Translations under genes and position numbers: made by a program | Assembly (NCBI RefSeq): GCF_040096455.1 | Contig: NZ_JBBMER010000004.1 | Location: 292,992-356,991, forward strand | Reading direction: 5' to 3' | Length of the DNA stretch: 64,000 bases | From: Lachnospira rogosae | Lineage (GTDB): Bacteria; Bacillota; Clostridia; Lachnospirales; Lachnospiraceae | Shown here: piece by piece, positions 25,449-32,800 of the stretch | Layout of the letters: every line of letters starts with the position of its first letter | How positions within the stretch are numbered: the stretch's first letter is position 1 | The notes under the pieces: generated by a model | The model's input: the letters and a program-made list of their open reading frames with translations, nothing else | Databases searched by the model: none | What the model was told of the DNA's origin: nothing

Positions 25449-27197
25449 ATGCCGGACGATTTGAATATGAACCAGAAGCTTGAAAATATATTGAATGTAT
25501 CTTTAGATGCCACAGAAGACGAATTAAGAAAAGCTGACAGCCTTAGTACAGGTTATAACTGGCGTGATAATACATGGGAGATAATAGTTAAATATTCAGG
25601 AAGTCTTGAGAGTATACGAAACAGATATAACGTATATATCAAAGAGCTTCTTAATTATTATGCAATTATAGTGGCTGATAAAGCTACAATAGAACTTATA
25701 TCGCAGGAAGATGTCATAGATTATGTGGAAAAGCCTAAGAGTCTTTATTATCAGATAGAACGCACTAAGACAGCCGCATGTGTAGGAAGCGTGAGGGCGG
25801 ATGGGAACATTTTATCAGGAAAAGGTGTTATTGTCGGAGTGATTGATACAGGGATAGATATATTTGATAATGCTTTCAGGAATTCTGATGGGACTACAAG
25901 AATACTTAACATATATGACCAGACGACAGGTGAGAAATACGATAAACAGTCGATTGATGAGTATATAAGGCTTAATGAGGATTTATCAGGCGGTACATTT
26001 TCTTATGATAATGCTCCAGGGGTTGATAACATAATGCATGGAACGGATGTTTCGTATATAGCGGCAGGCAGTTTGGGCGTTGCTTACGAGGCTGATATTA
26101 TAGCAGTTAAAATGGGATATTCTATTAATAACCAGTTTCCAAGGACAACAAGCCTTATGGATGCAATTGATTATATTATAAGAAAAGCAATTGAATACAG
26201 AAAGCCTGTGGCAGTTAATATAAGTTATGGCTGTAATTATGGTGCACATAATGGTAATACGTTATTAGAGAGCTTTATTGATGATATATCCAAAAGCTAC
26301 AGGTGTGTTATATGTGTAGGGAGTGGCAATGAAGCAGATAAAGCGATACATTTTGGGGGGATTATTAATACCGGACAGGTACAGACAGCGTATCTTAGTG
26401 TTGGTGAATATCAGAGTGCCATAGATATCCAGATATGGAAGAATTACTGGGATACAATTGATGTAATGTTAATCAATCCGCGTGGCGAACAGATTGGAAT
26501 AATAACTGAGGGGAGAATTAACAGGTATGAAACATACAATACTGAGATTATAACATTGCTTGGTGAACCATCTCCATATAATATATATCAGGAAATATAT
26601 ATTAATCTTATTCCAAAGACTGATTATATATTATCAGGTATATGGCAGATAGTGTTGATGGCAGGAAGTATAAGGGCAGGTGAATATAATATATGGCTTC
26701 CGTCAAGTCAGGCACTTGGTTATGCAACAGCATTTAATAATCCTACAGCTGATGGGACGATTACAATACCTGCAACGGCAAGAAACTGTATAGCAGTTGG
26801 GGCGTATAATGCATACACGAATTCTTATGCAGCATTTTCGGGACGGGGATTTGATAATAGCATAAGAAATGTTAATGCAGGGGTTAAGCCGGATATCACA
26901 GCACCAGGTGTCGATATAAGTATTGCAAGGCAGAGGGGGAATGATATTACATATAGAAATGTTACAGGCACATCTTATGCAGTTCCGGTTGTTACAGGTG
27001 CGGCGGCACTTCTTATGCAGTGGGGAATAGTTATGGGCAATGACAGGTTTATGTATGGCGAGAAATTAAAGGCAGCTCTTATTGATGGTTCTAAGCCAGT
27101 AGGACTTGTTGGGATTACACGAAACGATAATCAGCCAGACCCGCGTACAGGCTGGGGAGAGGTGTGTCTTAAGAATACGCTTAATAAAATTTTATAA
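25449..27197 (+). CDS. Subtilisin-family (S8) serine protease without signal peptide
   Basis: The 582 residues have a complete triad: D133 in GVIDTGID, H197 in MHGTD, S509 in GTSYAVP, plus the oxyanion Asn in GSGN (N294). An extra domain of about 150 residues sits between the Asn and Ser regions, as in the clostridial CspA/B/C group. There is no signal peptide; residues 1-100 may be an inhibitory prodomain. The His motif reads HGTDVSYIAAG instead of the usual HGTHVAGIAAG. No clear ribosome site precedes ATG 25449, and ATG 25467 is possible. Csp proteases act in spore germination in clostridia, but that role is not shown here. Confidence 0.85.
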   Translation: MPDDLNMNQKLENILNVSLDATEDELRKADSLSTGYNWRDNTWEIIVKYSGSLESIRNRYNVYIKELLNYYAIIVADKATIELISQEDVIDYVEKPKSLYYQIERTKTAACVGSVRADGNILSGKGVIVGVIDTGIDIFDNAFRNSDGTTRILNIYDQTTGEKYDKQSIDEYIRLNEDLSGGTFSYDNAPGVDNIMHGTDVSYIAAGSLGVAYEADIIAVKMGYSINNQFPRTTSLMDAIDYIIRKAIEYRKPVAVNISYGCNYGAHNGNTLLESFIDDISKSYRCVICVGSGNEADKAIHFGGIINTGQVQTAYLSVGEYQSAIDIQIWKNYWDTIDVMLINPRGEQIGIITEGRINRYETYNTEIITLLGEPSPYNIYQEIYINLIPKTDYILSGIWQIVLMAGSIRAGEYNIWLPSSQALGYATAFNNPTADGTITIPATARNCIAVGAYNAYTNSYAAFSGRGFDNSIRNVNAGVKPDITAPGVDISIARQRGNDITYRNVTGTSYAVPVVTGAAALLMQWGIVMGNDRFMYGEKLKAALIDGSKPVGLVGITRNDNQPDPRTGWGEVCLKNTLNKIL

Positions 27198-27203
27198 ATC
27201 ATC

Positions 27204-27233
27204 TTGAAATTCATACAAACATTGTGGTATAGT
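27204..27233 (+). promoter_or_regulatory. Putative promoter of the Rrf2 gene
   Basis: TTGAAA at 27204-27209 and TATAGT at 27228-27233 are 18 bp apart, 74 bp before the ATG. Confidence 0.5.
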
Positions 27234-27306
27234 ATGTTTATATGAATGAGAAATATAATAAGTCCATTGTACTTAAGACTGTTATATTTAAGAATGGAGG
27301 ATTTAG

Positions 27307-27738
27307 ATGAAGATATCAACAAAAGGCAGATATGCATTAAGGGTTATGATAGATTTAGCAGAACACGATAATGGCGAATATATAACACTTATGGATATAG
27401 CTGAAAGACAAGGAATTTCAGAGAAATATTTAGAATCAATTGTTTCTTTATTAAGCAAGAATGATTTTCTTATATCATTAAGAGGAAAGGGTGGTGGATA
27501 TAAGCTTTCAAGGCGTCCAGAGGAATACACAGTATTAAGCGTATTACAGTGTACAGAAGGTTCTTTAGCACCTGTTGCCTGTCTTGAGAGCAAGCCTAAT
27601 AAGTGTCCTAAGCTTGAAGAGTGCAAGACAATTACTATGTGGGAGAATTTTGAGAAGACAATCAATGATTACTTTAACAAGATAACAATAGCAGACCTTA
27701 TTAATTCTGGTAATGGAATTGATAACTATGTTATTTAA
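27307..27738 (+). CDS. Rrf2 family transcriptional regulator (IscR/CymR-like)
   Basis: The 143 residues show the Rrf2 pattern: MKISTKGRYALRVMIDLA, a winged helix with ERQGISEKYLESIVSLL and SLRGKGGGYKLSRRPEEYTV, then three cysteines in AC-x6-7-C-x5-C spacing (VACLESKPNKCPKLEEC) that could bind an iron-sulfur cluster as in IscR. Members control iron-sulfur cluster or cysteine metabolism; no isc/suf or cys gene lies within the window, so the target is unknown. GGAGG precedes the ATG. Confidence 0.88.
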   Translation: MKISTKGRYALRVMIDLAEHDNGEYITLMDIAERQGISEKYLESIVSLLSKNDFLISLRGKGGGYKLSRRPEEYTVLSVLQCTEGSLAPVACLESKPNKCPKLEECKTITMWENFEKTINDYFNKITIADLINSGNGIDNYVI

Positions 27739-27741
27739 TAT

Positions 27742-27784
27742 ATATGCCAGAATGTCACTTGAGTGCCAGTCTGGCATATTTTAT
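27742..27784 (+). terminator. Terminator after the Rrf2 gene
   Basis: ATATGCCAGA (27742-27751) pairs with TCTGGCATAT (27770-27779), followed by TTTTA. Confidence 0.65.
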
Positions 27785-27808
27785 GTAATAGCAGGCTTTA
27801 TCTGTTAT

Positions 27809-27840
27809 AGATAATAAATGTCTTGACGTATTTATTATCT
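27809..27840. repeat. Perfect 11-bp inverted repeat
   Basis: AGATAATAAAT (27809-27819) and ATTTATTATCT (27830-27840) flank GTCTTGACGT. It lies in the convergent gap 17 bp beyond the stop of the minus-strand gene. No U-run follows on either strand, so it is either a weak terminator or a protein site. Confidence 0.4.
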
Positions 27841-27856
27841 TTCGGACAGGGCTTAT

Positions 27857-28213
27857 CTATGGGGAAAAAAAGCCACCAGCACCGCCGCAGGCACAGCATA
27901 TGCCAATACATTTTGCAGCAGAAGCAATATCAAAGCCAGAACCCTGATTAATGGCAACAGAGATAACACATAAAATGCAGAAGTATATAATACCATAGAG
28001 TATTCCCCATATAAGACGGTTGCATTTTCTTATGTGTCCTAATATAAGTCCACCGGCAAATGTGCTGATACCATAGGCGGCAGTAATACATATGCTTATT
28101 ATGTTATTGCTAAGTGACATTTTATACATACATATAGATATAATTATCAGTAAAGCAATTGTTATAATGTAACCCGCTATTAAGGTCTTTAGTATTCCAA
28201 TTAATTTGTTCAT
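27857..28213 (-). CDS. TIGR04086-like four-helix membrane protein
   Basis: The 118 residues form about four hydrophobic helices with few charges (LKTLIAGYIITIALLIIIS, AYGISTFAGGLILGHI, WGILYGIIYFCILCVI). They end in a Cys/Gly-rich segment (CIGICCACGGAGGFF). The pattern fits the TIGR04086/YrzE group of Firmicute membrane proteins of unknown function. A GGAAA ribosome site lies before the start. It is the first minus-strand gene in the window and converges with the Rrf2 gene. Confidence 0.65.
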   Translation of the reverse strand: MNKLIGILKTLIAGYIITIALLIIISICMYKMSLSNNIISICITAAYGISTFAGGLILGHIRKCNRLIWGILYGIIYFCILCVISVAINQGSGFDIASAAKCIGICCACGGAGGFFSP

Positions 28214-28281
28214 ACAGCATTTCCAATCTATATATATTCTTTACAAGCTTATGTCCATATATTTGATAATATTCATTCAAC

Positions 28282-28311
28282 TTGACATCTGTATTATTAA
28301 TACTGTAATAT
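28282..28311 (+). promoter_or_regulatory. Promoter of the CNNM/CBS gene
   Basis: Consensus TTGACA at 28282-28287 and TAATAT at 28306-28311 are 18 bp apart, 74 bp before the TTG start. Confidence 0.6.
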
Positions 28312-28384
28312 ATTAAAATATAACACACAAATTAAAGTGTTGTATATAAATATTATTTTATAAAAAGAATGGAGGAATAATTCC

Positions 28385-29662
28385 TTGGATACGGACAGTT
28401 ATATTCAACTTATAACTATTATTATTTTATTATTTCTTTCGGCATTTTTCTCGTCAGCTGAGACATCATTTATGACTGTAAGCAAGATGAAAATTCGTTC
28501 GCTTATGGATGAGGGCAACAAACGTGCAGCTTTAGTTGCTAAGATTATAGATGATTCTGGAAAGCTGCTAAGTGCCGTACTTATAGGTAATAACATTGTT
28601 AATATTTCCTGCTCAGCACTTGTTACTACATTTACAATAAAGGTATGGGGAAGCTATGCTACAGGAATAGCAACTGGTGTTCTTACACTTTTCGTTCTTT
28701 TATTCGGAGAAATAACCCCAAAGAATCTTGCTACATATTATTCTGTTAAGCTTACATTATTATATGCACCAATTATATATGGTCTTATGGTTATATTGAC
28801 ACCAGTGATATTTATAGTTGATCATCTTGCTGGCGGAGTATTAAGAATATTTGGTATTAAATCTAATGATAAGAATTCAACTATTACTGAGGAAGAGCTT
28901 CGTACAATAGTAAAGGTAAGCCATGAAGAAGGAATTATCGAGAAAGATGAAAGACAGATTATTGATAATCTGTTTGACTTTGGAGATACAAGCGTTAAAG
29001 ACGTTATGATTCCAAGAATTGATATGACAGTTGCAGATGTTAATTCATCTTATGAAGATATAATTACATTATTTAAAAGTACAATGTATACAAGAATACC
29101 GATATACGAGAATGATTCAGATAATGTAATCGGCATACTTAATATTAAAGATTTGATAGTCGGTGATAAAAAAGACGAAACCTTTAATATAAGAGATATA
29201 ATGAGAAAACCATTTTTTACATACGAACATAAGAATACATCTGAGCTGTTTAAAGAAATGCAGCTTAACAGATACAGTATTGCAATTGTTCTTGATGAAT
29301 ACGGACAGATAGCTGGTATGATAACAACTGAGGATTTGCTTGAGGAAATTGTTGGTGAAATCAGAGATGAGTATGATACAGATGAGAAAGACGATATGAC
29401 TAAGATAAGGGATAATACATATCGAATTAATGCATCGTGCAAGCTTGATGACATTAATAGTGAGCTTGGAACTAAGTTGTACTCACAGGATAATGACTCG
29501 CTTGGTGGATTTATATCAGAAAAGCTTGACAGAATACCTAAAGCCGGGGATAAGCTGACAATTGATAATGTATGGCTGTTTGTTGAACGTTCTTCGGTAA
29601 ATAGGGCAGAGTCAGTTATATTAAAGATACAGCCGGATAATAAAGACACTAATGACAGATAA
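28385..29662 (+). CDS. CNNM/CorC-type transporter-associated protein with CBS pair
   Basis: This 425-residue HlyC/CorC-family membrane protein has an N-terminal CNNM domain (about residues 5-150; SAFFSSAETSFMTVSK, GNNIVNISCSALVT, FGEITPKNLA), two CBS motifs (VMIPRIDMTVADV...TRIPIYE; AIVLDEYGQIAGMITTEDLLEEIVGEI), and a C-terminal CorC_HlyC domain. Such proteins are linked to Mg2+ or Co2+ homeostasis. It starts at TTG 28385, 9 bp behind GGAGG. The terminator at 29823-29857 follows at a distance. Confidence 0.88.
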   Translation: MDTDSYIQLITIIILLFLSAFFSSAETSFMTVSKMKIRSLMDEGNKRAALVAKIIDDSGKLLSAVLIGNNIVNISCSALVTTFTIKVWGSYATGIATGVLTLFVLLFGEITPKNLATYYSVKLTLLYAPIIYGLMVILTPVIFIVDHLAGGVLRIFGIKSNDKNSTITEEELRTIVKVSHEEGIIEKDERQIIDNLFDFGDTSVKDVMIPRIDMTVADVNSSYEDIITLFKSTMYTRIPIYENDSDNVIGILNIKDLIVGDKKDETFNIRDIMRKPFFTYEHKNTSELFKEMQLNRYSIAIVLDEYGQIAGMITTEDLLEEIVGEIRDEYDTDEKDDMTKIRDNTYRINASCKLDDINSELGTKLYSQDNDSLGGFISEKLDRIPKAGDKLTIDNVWLFVERSSVNRAESVILKIQPDNKDTNDR

Positions 29663-29822
29663 TATAATGAACACCAAAGTGTTAATCTTAAAAGCTCTTT
29701 GTGGAACTTTATATGCACTGAAAGGCTGTACAAGAATTGCTGGATATTATAACAAAGTCAGAAAATATCATATCAGAGGCTTAGTACACTGATATGAATA
29801 TAATTAATATACTTATAGAAGA

Positions 29823-29857
29823 ATGTGATTAAGTAAATGCTTAGTCACATTTTTTGT
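29823..29857 (+). terminator. Rho-independent terminator left of the inverton
   Basis: ATGTGATTAAG (29823-29833) pairs with CTTAGTCACAT (29840-29850) with one wobble, followed by TTTTTTG. It stops plus-strand transcription from the CNNM/CBS gene before the invertible segment, insulating the switch from the left. Confidence 0.8.
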
Positions 29858-29922
29858 TGTATATTTTTATTTCATATTTTTATTTCATATTTTGTTGTGT
29901 ATTCAAGCATTATATAAAAAAC

Positions 29923-29953
29923 GATGCAACATTTTATTTCAAGATGTTGCATC
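29923..29953 (+). repeat. Left recombination site (IRL) of the inverton
   Basis: GATGCAACAT (29923-29932) and ATGTTGCATC (29944-29953) form perfect 10-bp arms around an 11-bp asymmetric centre. This is the form of a tyrosine-recombinase core site with two recombinase-binding arms. It matches the reverse complement of the right site. Confidence 0.7.
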
Positions 29954-29987
29954 CATTATTAATATCTTATTCTTATTTACATATTCT

Positions 29988-30014
29988 ATATCGTCTATTT
30001 TTCATATTACTTTA
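29988..30014 (-). promoter_or_regulatory. Sigma-D (sigma-28, flagellar) type promoter inside the inverton
   Basis: On the minus strand TAAA (30014-30011), a 15-nt spacer and GACGATAT (29995-29988) match the Firmicute sigma-D consensus TAAA-N15-GCCGATAT with one mismatch. In this orientation it fires leftward through the left site toward the CNNM gene, antisense. After inversion it would fire into csrA and flagellin. Motif call from sequence; activity unknown. Confidence 0.6.
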
Positions 30015-30052
30015 CCCCTTTTTATAAAAAAATTGACTTTTTTAGAAACTTT

Positions 30053-30631
30053 TCAAAGATTAACCTTTAAAAATACAGAATCTTTATCGTCCTGCTTAAT
30101 TCCTAAGTATCTTTTAGTTATCTCATAAGATGAATGGTTATAGATATCCATAAGAATTGCAGGAGGTGTTCCACATTTCCAAGCATAATACCCGAAGGTT
30201 TTACGCATTGAATGGCAGCTTATTCCGTTTTCAAGATTAAGAATATCAGCCGCGTGTTTGATAATACGGAATGCCTGCGAACGGCTTAATGCAGTATTAT
30301 TGTATCTCCCTGGGAATATATACCCCTCCCCTGTTACGTCATCAAGGCTCTCCATATACCTAGATAACCCTTTTCTTGTGCTTTTGTTAATTGCTATCCG
30401 TGTCTCCTTACCAGTCTTTTTCTCGGTTGTTACGAGATGCTTCCTAAAATGTTTTTCCTTGATGTCATAGACATCTTTCCATCGTAATTCGAGCAAATCA
30501 CTAATTCTTAATGCTGAATTTACCCCTAAACATATAAGGGCATAGTTTCTTAAGTTGGGCTCATTATCCAGATAAAATCTGCGAAATGCTTCCAGCTCAT
30601 CAATATTTCTTATCGGTTGTGCTGTGCTCAT
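30053..30631 (-). CDS. FimB/FimE-sized tyrosine recombinase (invertase)
   Basis: The 192-residue integrase has all catalytic residues of the family: R42 (ALRISDL), a lysine in TTEKKTGK (71-75), H140-x-x-R143 (CHSMRKTFG), H166 (YNHSS) and nucleophile Y175 (KRYLGI). It lacks the N-terminal core-binding domain of phage integrases and has the size of FimB/FimE and other promoter-inversion recombinases. GGAGG precedes ATG at 30631 (minus strand); the longer frame start is upstream of that site. It lies wholly between the two inverted sites and points away from csrA. A likely promoter (extended TGCTATATG -10) lies next to the right site. Confidence 0.88.
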   Translation of the reverse strand: MSTAQPIRNIDELEAFRRFYLDNEPNLRNYALICLGVNSALRISDLLELRWKDVYDIKEKHFRKHLVTTEKKTGKETRIAINKSTRKGLSRYMESLDDVTGEGYIFPGRYNNTALSRSQAFRIIKHAADILNLENGISCHSMRKTFGYYAWKCGTPPAILMDIYNHSSYEITKRYLGIKQDDKDSVFLKVNL

Positions 30632-30668
30632 ATTTATACCTCCATTCACCATATAGCATACAACATTT

Positions 30669-30698
30669 GATGCAACATTTTGAAATAATTTGTTGCAT
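30669..30698 (-). repeat. Right recombination site (IRR) of the inverton
   Basis: ATGCAACA and TGTTGCAT arms flank an asymmetric AT-rich centre. Read on the minus strand it matches the left site at 27 of 30 positions; read on the plus strand it matches at only 23. The two sites are therefore best viewed as inverted, which gives inversion rather than excision. It ends 4 bp before the csrA ribosome site (30703-30709). Confidence 0.7.
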
Positions 30699-30714
30699 AG
30701 ACAAGGAGGTTAAT

Positions 30715-31041
30715 GTGCTTAAGCTCACAATCAAACCCGGCGAGTACATCAACATCGGTGATGATGTAAGGGTTATCTATTCAGGAGGCTCAGAAGGGAA
30801 CATTCATCTTTTAATAGATGCCCCAAGGGAACTCAACATTGTAAGAAGCAAGGTTCTTGCAAGAAATACTGCCAATTCGGACAAGAAAGAGTCCCGCTAT
30901 ATATCTCCATATTATGCGGAACGCGGACTTTCTCCGGAAACACTTTCTAAAATCCGCAGGCTTATAAGGGAAGATAAGAAGATGAATAAGCAGGTTGTAG
31001 ATAGGAAAGAGGACATCAGTCAGGATAATATACAGAGTTAG
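30715..31041 (+). CDS. csrA: CsrA-family translational regulator with C-terminal extension
   Basis: CsrA dimers bind GGA motifs in mRNA leaders and, in Bacillus, repress flagellin translation. The first 50 or so residues fit CsrA: LKLTIKPGEYINIGDDVRVIY near the start and IDAPRELNIVRSKVL, with the arginine of the RNA-binding edge. The 108 residues are far longer than usual CsrA (60-80); the extra basic/acidic tail (YISPYYAERGLSPETLSKIRRLIRED...) is unexplained. GTG 30715 follows a perfect AAGGAGG at 30703-30709. The flagellin gene follows, and the recombination site directly upstream leaves no room for a promoter outside the inverton. No fliW is adjacent. Confidence 0.85.
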   Translation: MLKLTIKPGEYINIGDDVRVIYSGGSEGNIHLLIDAPRELNIVRSKVLARNTANSDKKESRYISPYYAERGLSPETLSKIRRLIREDKKMNKQVVDRKEDISQDNIQS

Positions 31042-31124
31042 CATGGTAACGCTGTTTATTATATATGCGTATTAACTGTTAAGGCTGATGCCAGCAGTTC
31101 TAATACATTCCCGGTAAGGGAGAT

Positions 31125-31138
31125 GGGAACGGATTCCC
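31125..31138 (+). promoter_or_regulatory. CsrA binding hairpin (BS1-like) in the flagellin leader
   Basis: GGGAA (31125-31129) pairs with TTCCC (31134-31138), presenting CGGA in the loop. A GGA in a short hairpin loop is the canonical high-affinity CsrA site, and its place upstream of the ribosome site mirrors BS1 of Bacillus hag. Confidence 0.65.
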
Positions 31139-31154
31139 AAACAAATATTATATT

Positions 31155-31168
31155 TTACACGGAGGTAC
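31155..31168 (+). promoter_or_regulatory. CsrA site overlapping the flagellin ribosome site (BS2-like)
   Basis: TTACACGGAGGTAC contains the flagellin Shine-Dalgarno GGAGG and fits the CsrA consensus RUACARGGAUGU closely. CsrA bound here would block ribosome loading, as known for hag. Confidence 0.6.
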
Positions 31169-31173
31169 ACACT

Positions 31174-32667
31174 ATGGTAGTACAACACAATATGTCAGCT
31201 ATGAATGCTAACAGAATGTTAAGCGGAGTTTCATCTGCACAGTCAAAATCAACAGAGAAGTTATCATCAGGTTACAGAATCAATCGTGCCGCAGATGATG
31301 CTGCTGGACTTTCAATTTCAGAGAAGATGAGAGGTCAGATTAGAGGTCTTAATCAGGCTTCAACAAATGCTCAGGATGGTATTTCACTTATCCAGACAGC
31401 TGAAGGTGCTTTAAATGAATCACACTCAATCCTTCAGAGAATGAGAGAGCTTGCAGTACAGGCTTCAAATGGTACAGAAACAGATGACGATAGAGAAGCA
31501 GTACAGAACGAAATCGAACAGCTTCAGAGTGAATTAACAAGAATCTCTGATACAACAGAATTCAATACTATGAAGTTACTTGATGGTTCTCAGTCAGGAA
31601 GCAAAGTGGAGGCTTCTGTAAGCAAGAGCTCTGCTAATCTTCTTACAACTGAAAAAGCAACAACAGGTGAATCAACGGCTGCTGCGATTACACCGGCCGG
31701 TGACGGAAAAGAGTCTTCTTATTCAGTAACCGTTATGGATAAAAATGGTAATGCATCTACAACAACTGTTAAGTTTACAGGTGGAGCAGATGAAAATGCA
31801 GATGGAGCCTCTATAGTAAAAGCATTAAAGGAAACTGATTTAGCTGATACATTTGATATATCATATGATACAACAAATAAGCAGATTAAATTTACATCTA
31901 AAGAGGAAGGTGTATCATCTAATGTTGTATTAACACAGCAGGGTACTGCCGCAGCAAAAGCAGCGACAGTAATTGCAGGTACAGATGCTTACTCTAAGTT
32001 GAGTAAAGATTATAAGGCATATGATGGAACAGGTAATATTGAAGATGCAATCTTTACTGTTAATGGACAGAAATTCGCATATGTAACAGATGCAACTAAA
32101 TTAGGTGATGATTATAAGGATGTTAATTATATTGAAACAGCTGCTGCTACAATAAAACCTGCAGAAGCAGATTCTATGGCTAAGTTAATCAACTCAAAGA
32201 CTGGTATTAGTGCTGAAGCAGATGCGAATGGAAATATTAGCTTAAAGGCTGGTACATCTAATACAGGTAACGGTATTACACTTCAGATTGGTGCTAACGA
32301 AGGTCAGACAATGAGCTTTACACTTGATGATATGAGTGCTGATGCACTTGGTGTTGGTGGAAAGGCAGTAGACTTAAGCTCTCAGGAGAGTGCTAAGACA
32401 GCTACAACAACTATTGATGCAGCTATCAAGAAGGTATCTGCTGCAAGAGGTAAGATGGGTGCTGTTCAGAACAGACTTGAGCATACAATCAATAACCTTG
32501 ATACAGCTTCTGAGAACCTTCAGACAGCTGAGTCACGTATCCGTGATACAGATATGGCAGAAGAAATGGTTAACTACAGCAAGAACAACATTCTTGCACA
32601 GGCTGGACAGTCTATGCTTGCACAGGCTAATCAGTCTAACCAGGGTGTTCTTACACTTCTTCAGTAA
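31174..32667 (+). CDS. hag: Flagellin
   Basis: Flagellin is the filament subunit exported through the flagellar basal body. The 497 residues have conserved N-terminal D0/D1 helices (MVVQHNMSAMNANRMLSG, KLSSGYRINRAADDAAGLSISEKMRGQIRGL) and C-terminal D1/D0 helices (AARGKMGAVQNRLEHTINNL, ENLQTAESRIRDTDMAEEMVNYSKNNIL), with a variable Thr/Ala/Asp-rich surface domain of about 250 residues. GGAGG at 31161-31165 and ATG 31174 set the start. No convincing promoter lies between csrA and this gene, so it may depend on transcription entering from the inverton. Other flagellar genes are not in the window. Confidence 0.96.
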   Translation: MVVQHNMSAMNANRMLSGVSSAQSKSTEKLSSGYRINRAADDAAGLSISEKMRGQIRGLNQASTNAQDGISLIQTAEGALNESHSILQRMRELAVQASNGTETDDDREAVQNEIEQLQSELTRISDTTEFNTMKLLDGSQSGSKVEASVSKSSANLLTTEKATTGESTAAAITPAGDGKESSYSVTVMDKNGNASTTTVKFTGGADENADGASIVKALKETDLADTFDISYDTTNKQIKFTSKEEGVSSNVVLTQQGTAAAKAATVIAGTDAYSKLSKDYKAYDGTGNIEDAIFTVNGQKFAYVTDATKLGDDYKDVNYIETAAATIKPAEADSMAKLINSKTGISAEADANGNISLKAGTSNTGNGITLQIGANEGQTMSFTLDDMSADALGVGGKAVDLSSQESAKTATTTIDAAIKKVSAARGKMGAVQNRLEHTINNLDTASENLQTAESRIRDTDMAEEMVNYSKNNILAQAGQSMLAQANQSNQGVLTLLQ

Positions 32668-32749
32668 TCAATTAGCGTATTACTACTAGGTTAATCAAGC
32701 AAAATAAAAAAGCCTGAATAATCAAAATTAGATTATTAAAAATTACATA

Positions 32750-32797
32750 AAAACAACCCCGCAATATGTTCCATGCACATATGTTGGGGTTGTTTTT
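32750..32797. terminator. Bidirectional terminator after flagellin
   Basis: AAAACAACCCC (32750-32760) pairs with GGGGTTGTTTT (32786-32796), with T-runs on both strands. It serves flagellin and the convergent nuclease gene ending at 32801. Confidence 0.85.
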
Positions 32798-32800
32798 GTA

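Larger units (their letters stand above)
29923..30698. mobile_element. Predicted 776-bp invertible DNA segment (inverton) with its own recombinase
   Basis: Two recombination-site-like sequences, at 29923-29953 and 30669-30698, are inverted relative to each other (27 of 30 positions, including the asymmetric centre TTATTTCAA). They enclose a tyrosine recombinase gene and an outward sigma-D-like promoter at 29988-30014. The right-hand site ends 4 bp before the csrA ribosome site, so csrA cannot have a normal promoter outside the segment. In the given orientation the promoter faces left, away from csrA and flagellin; inversion would turn it toward them with a leader of about 75 nt. Inversion itself is inferred, not shown. 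Confidence 0.7.

Noticed and set aside
29050..29733. A 227-codon minus-strand frame opposite the CNNM/CBS gene, in line with the sigma-D-like promoter
   Set aside because: It is antisense to a strong gene and has the Ser/Leu-rich composition of a shadow frame; the promoter is better explained by inversion.
29892..30128. Small plus-strand frame crossing the left recombination site
   Set aside because: It has no ribosome site, runs antisense into the recombinase gene, and would be broken by inversion.
29923..30698. Integrative element with direct-repeat attachment sites (excision rather than inversion)
   Set aside because: The sites match better in inverted than in direct orientation (27 versus 23 of 30), the asymmetric centre agrees only when inverted, and no cargo besides the recombinase is present.
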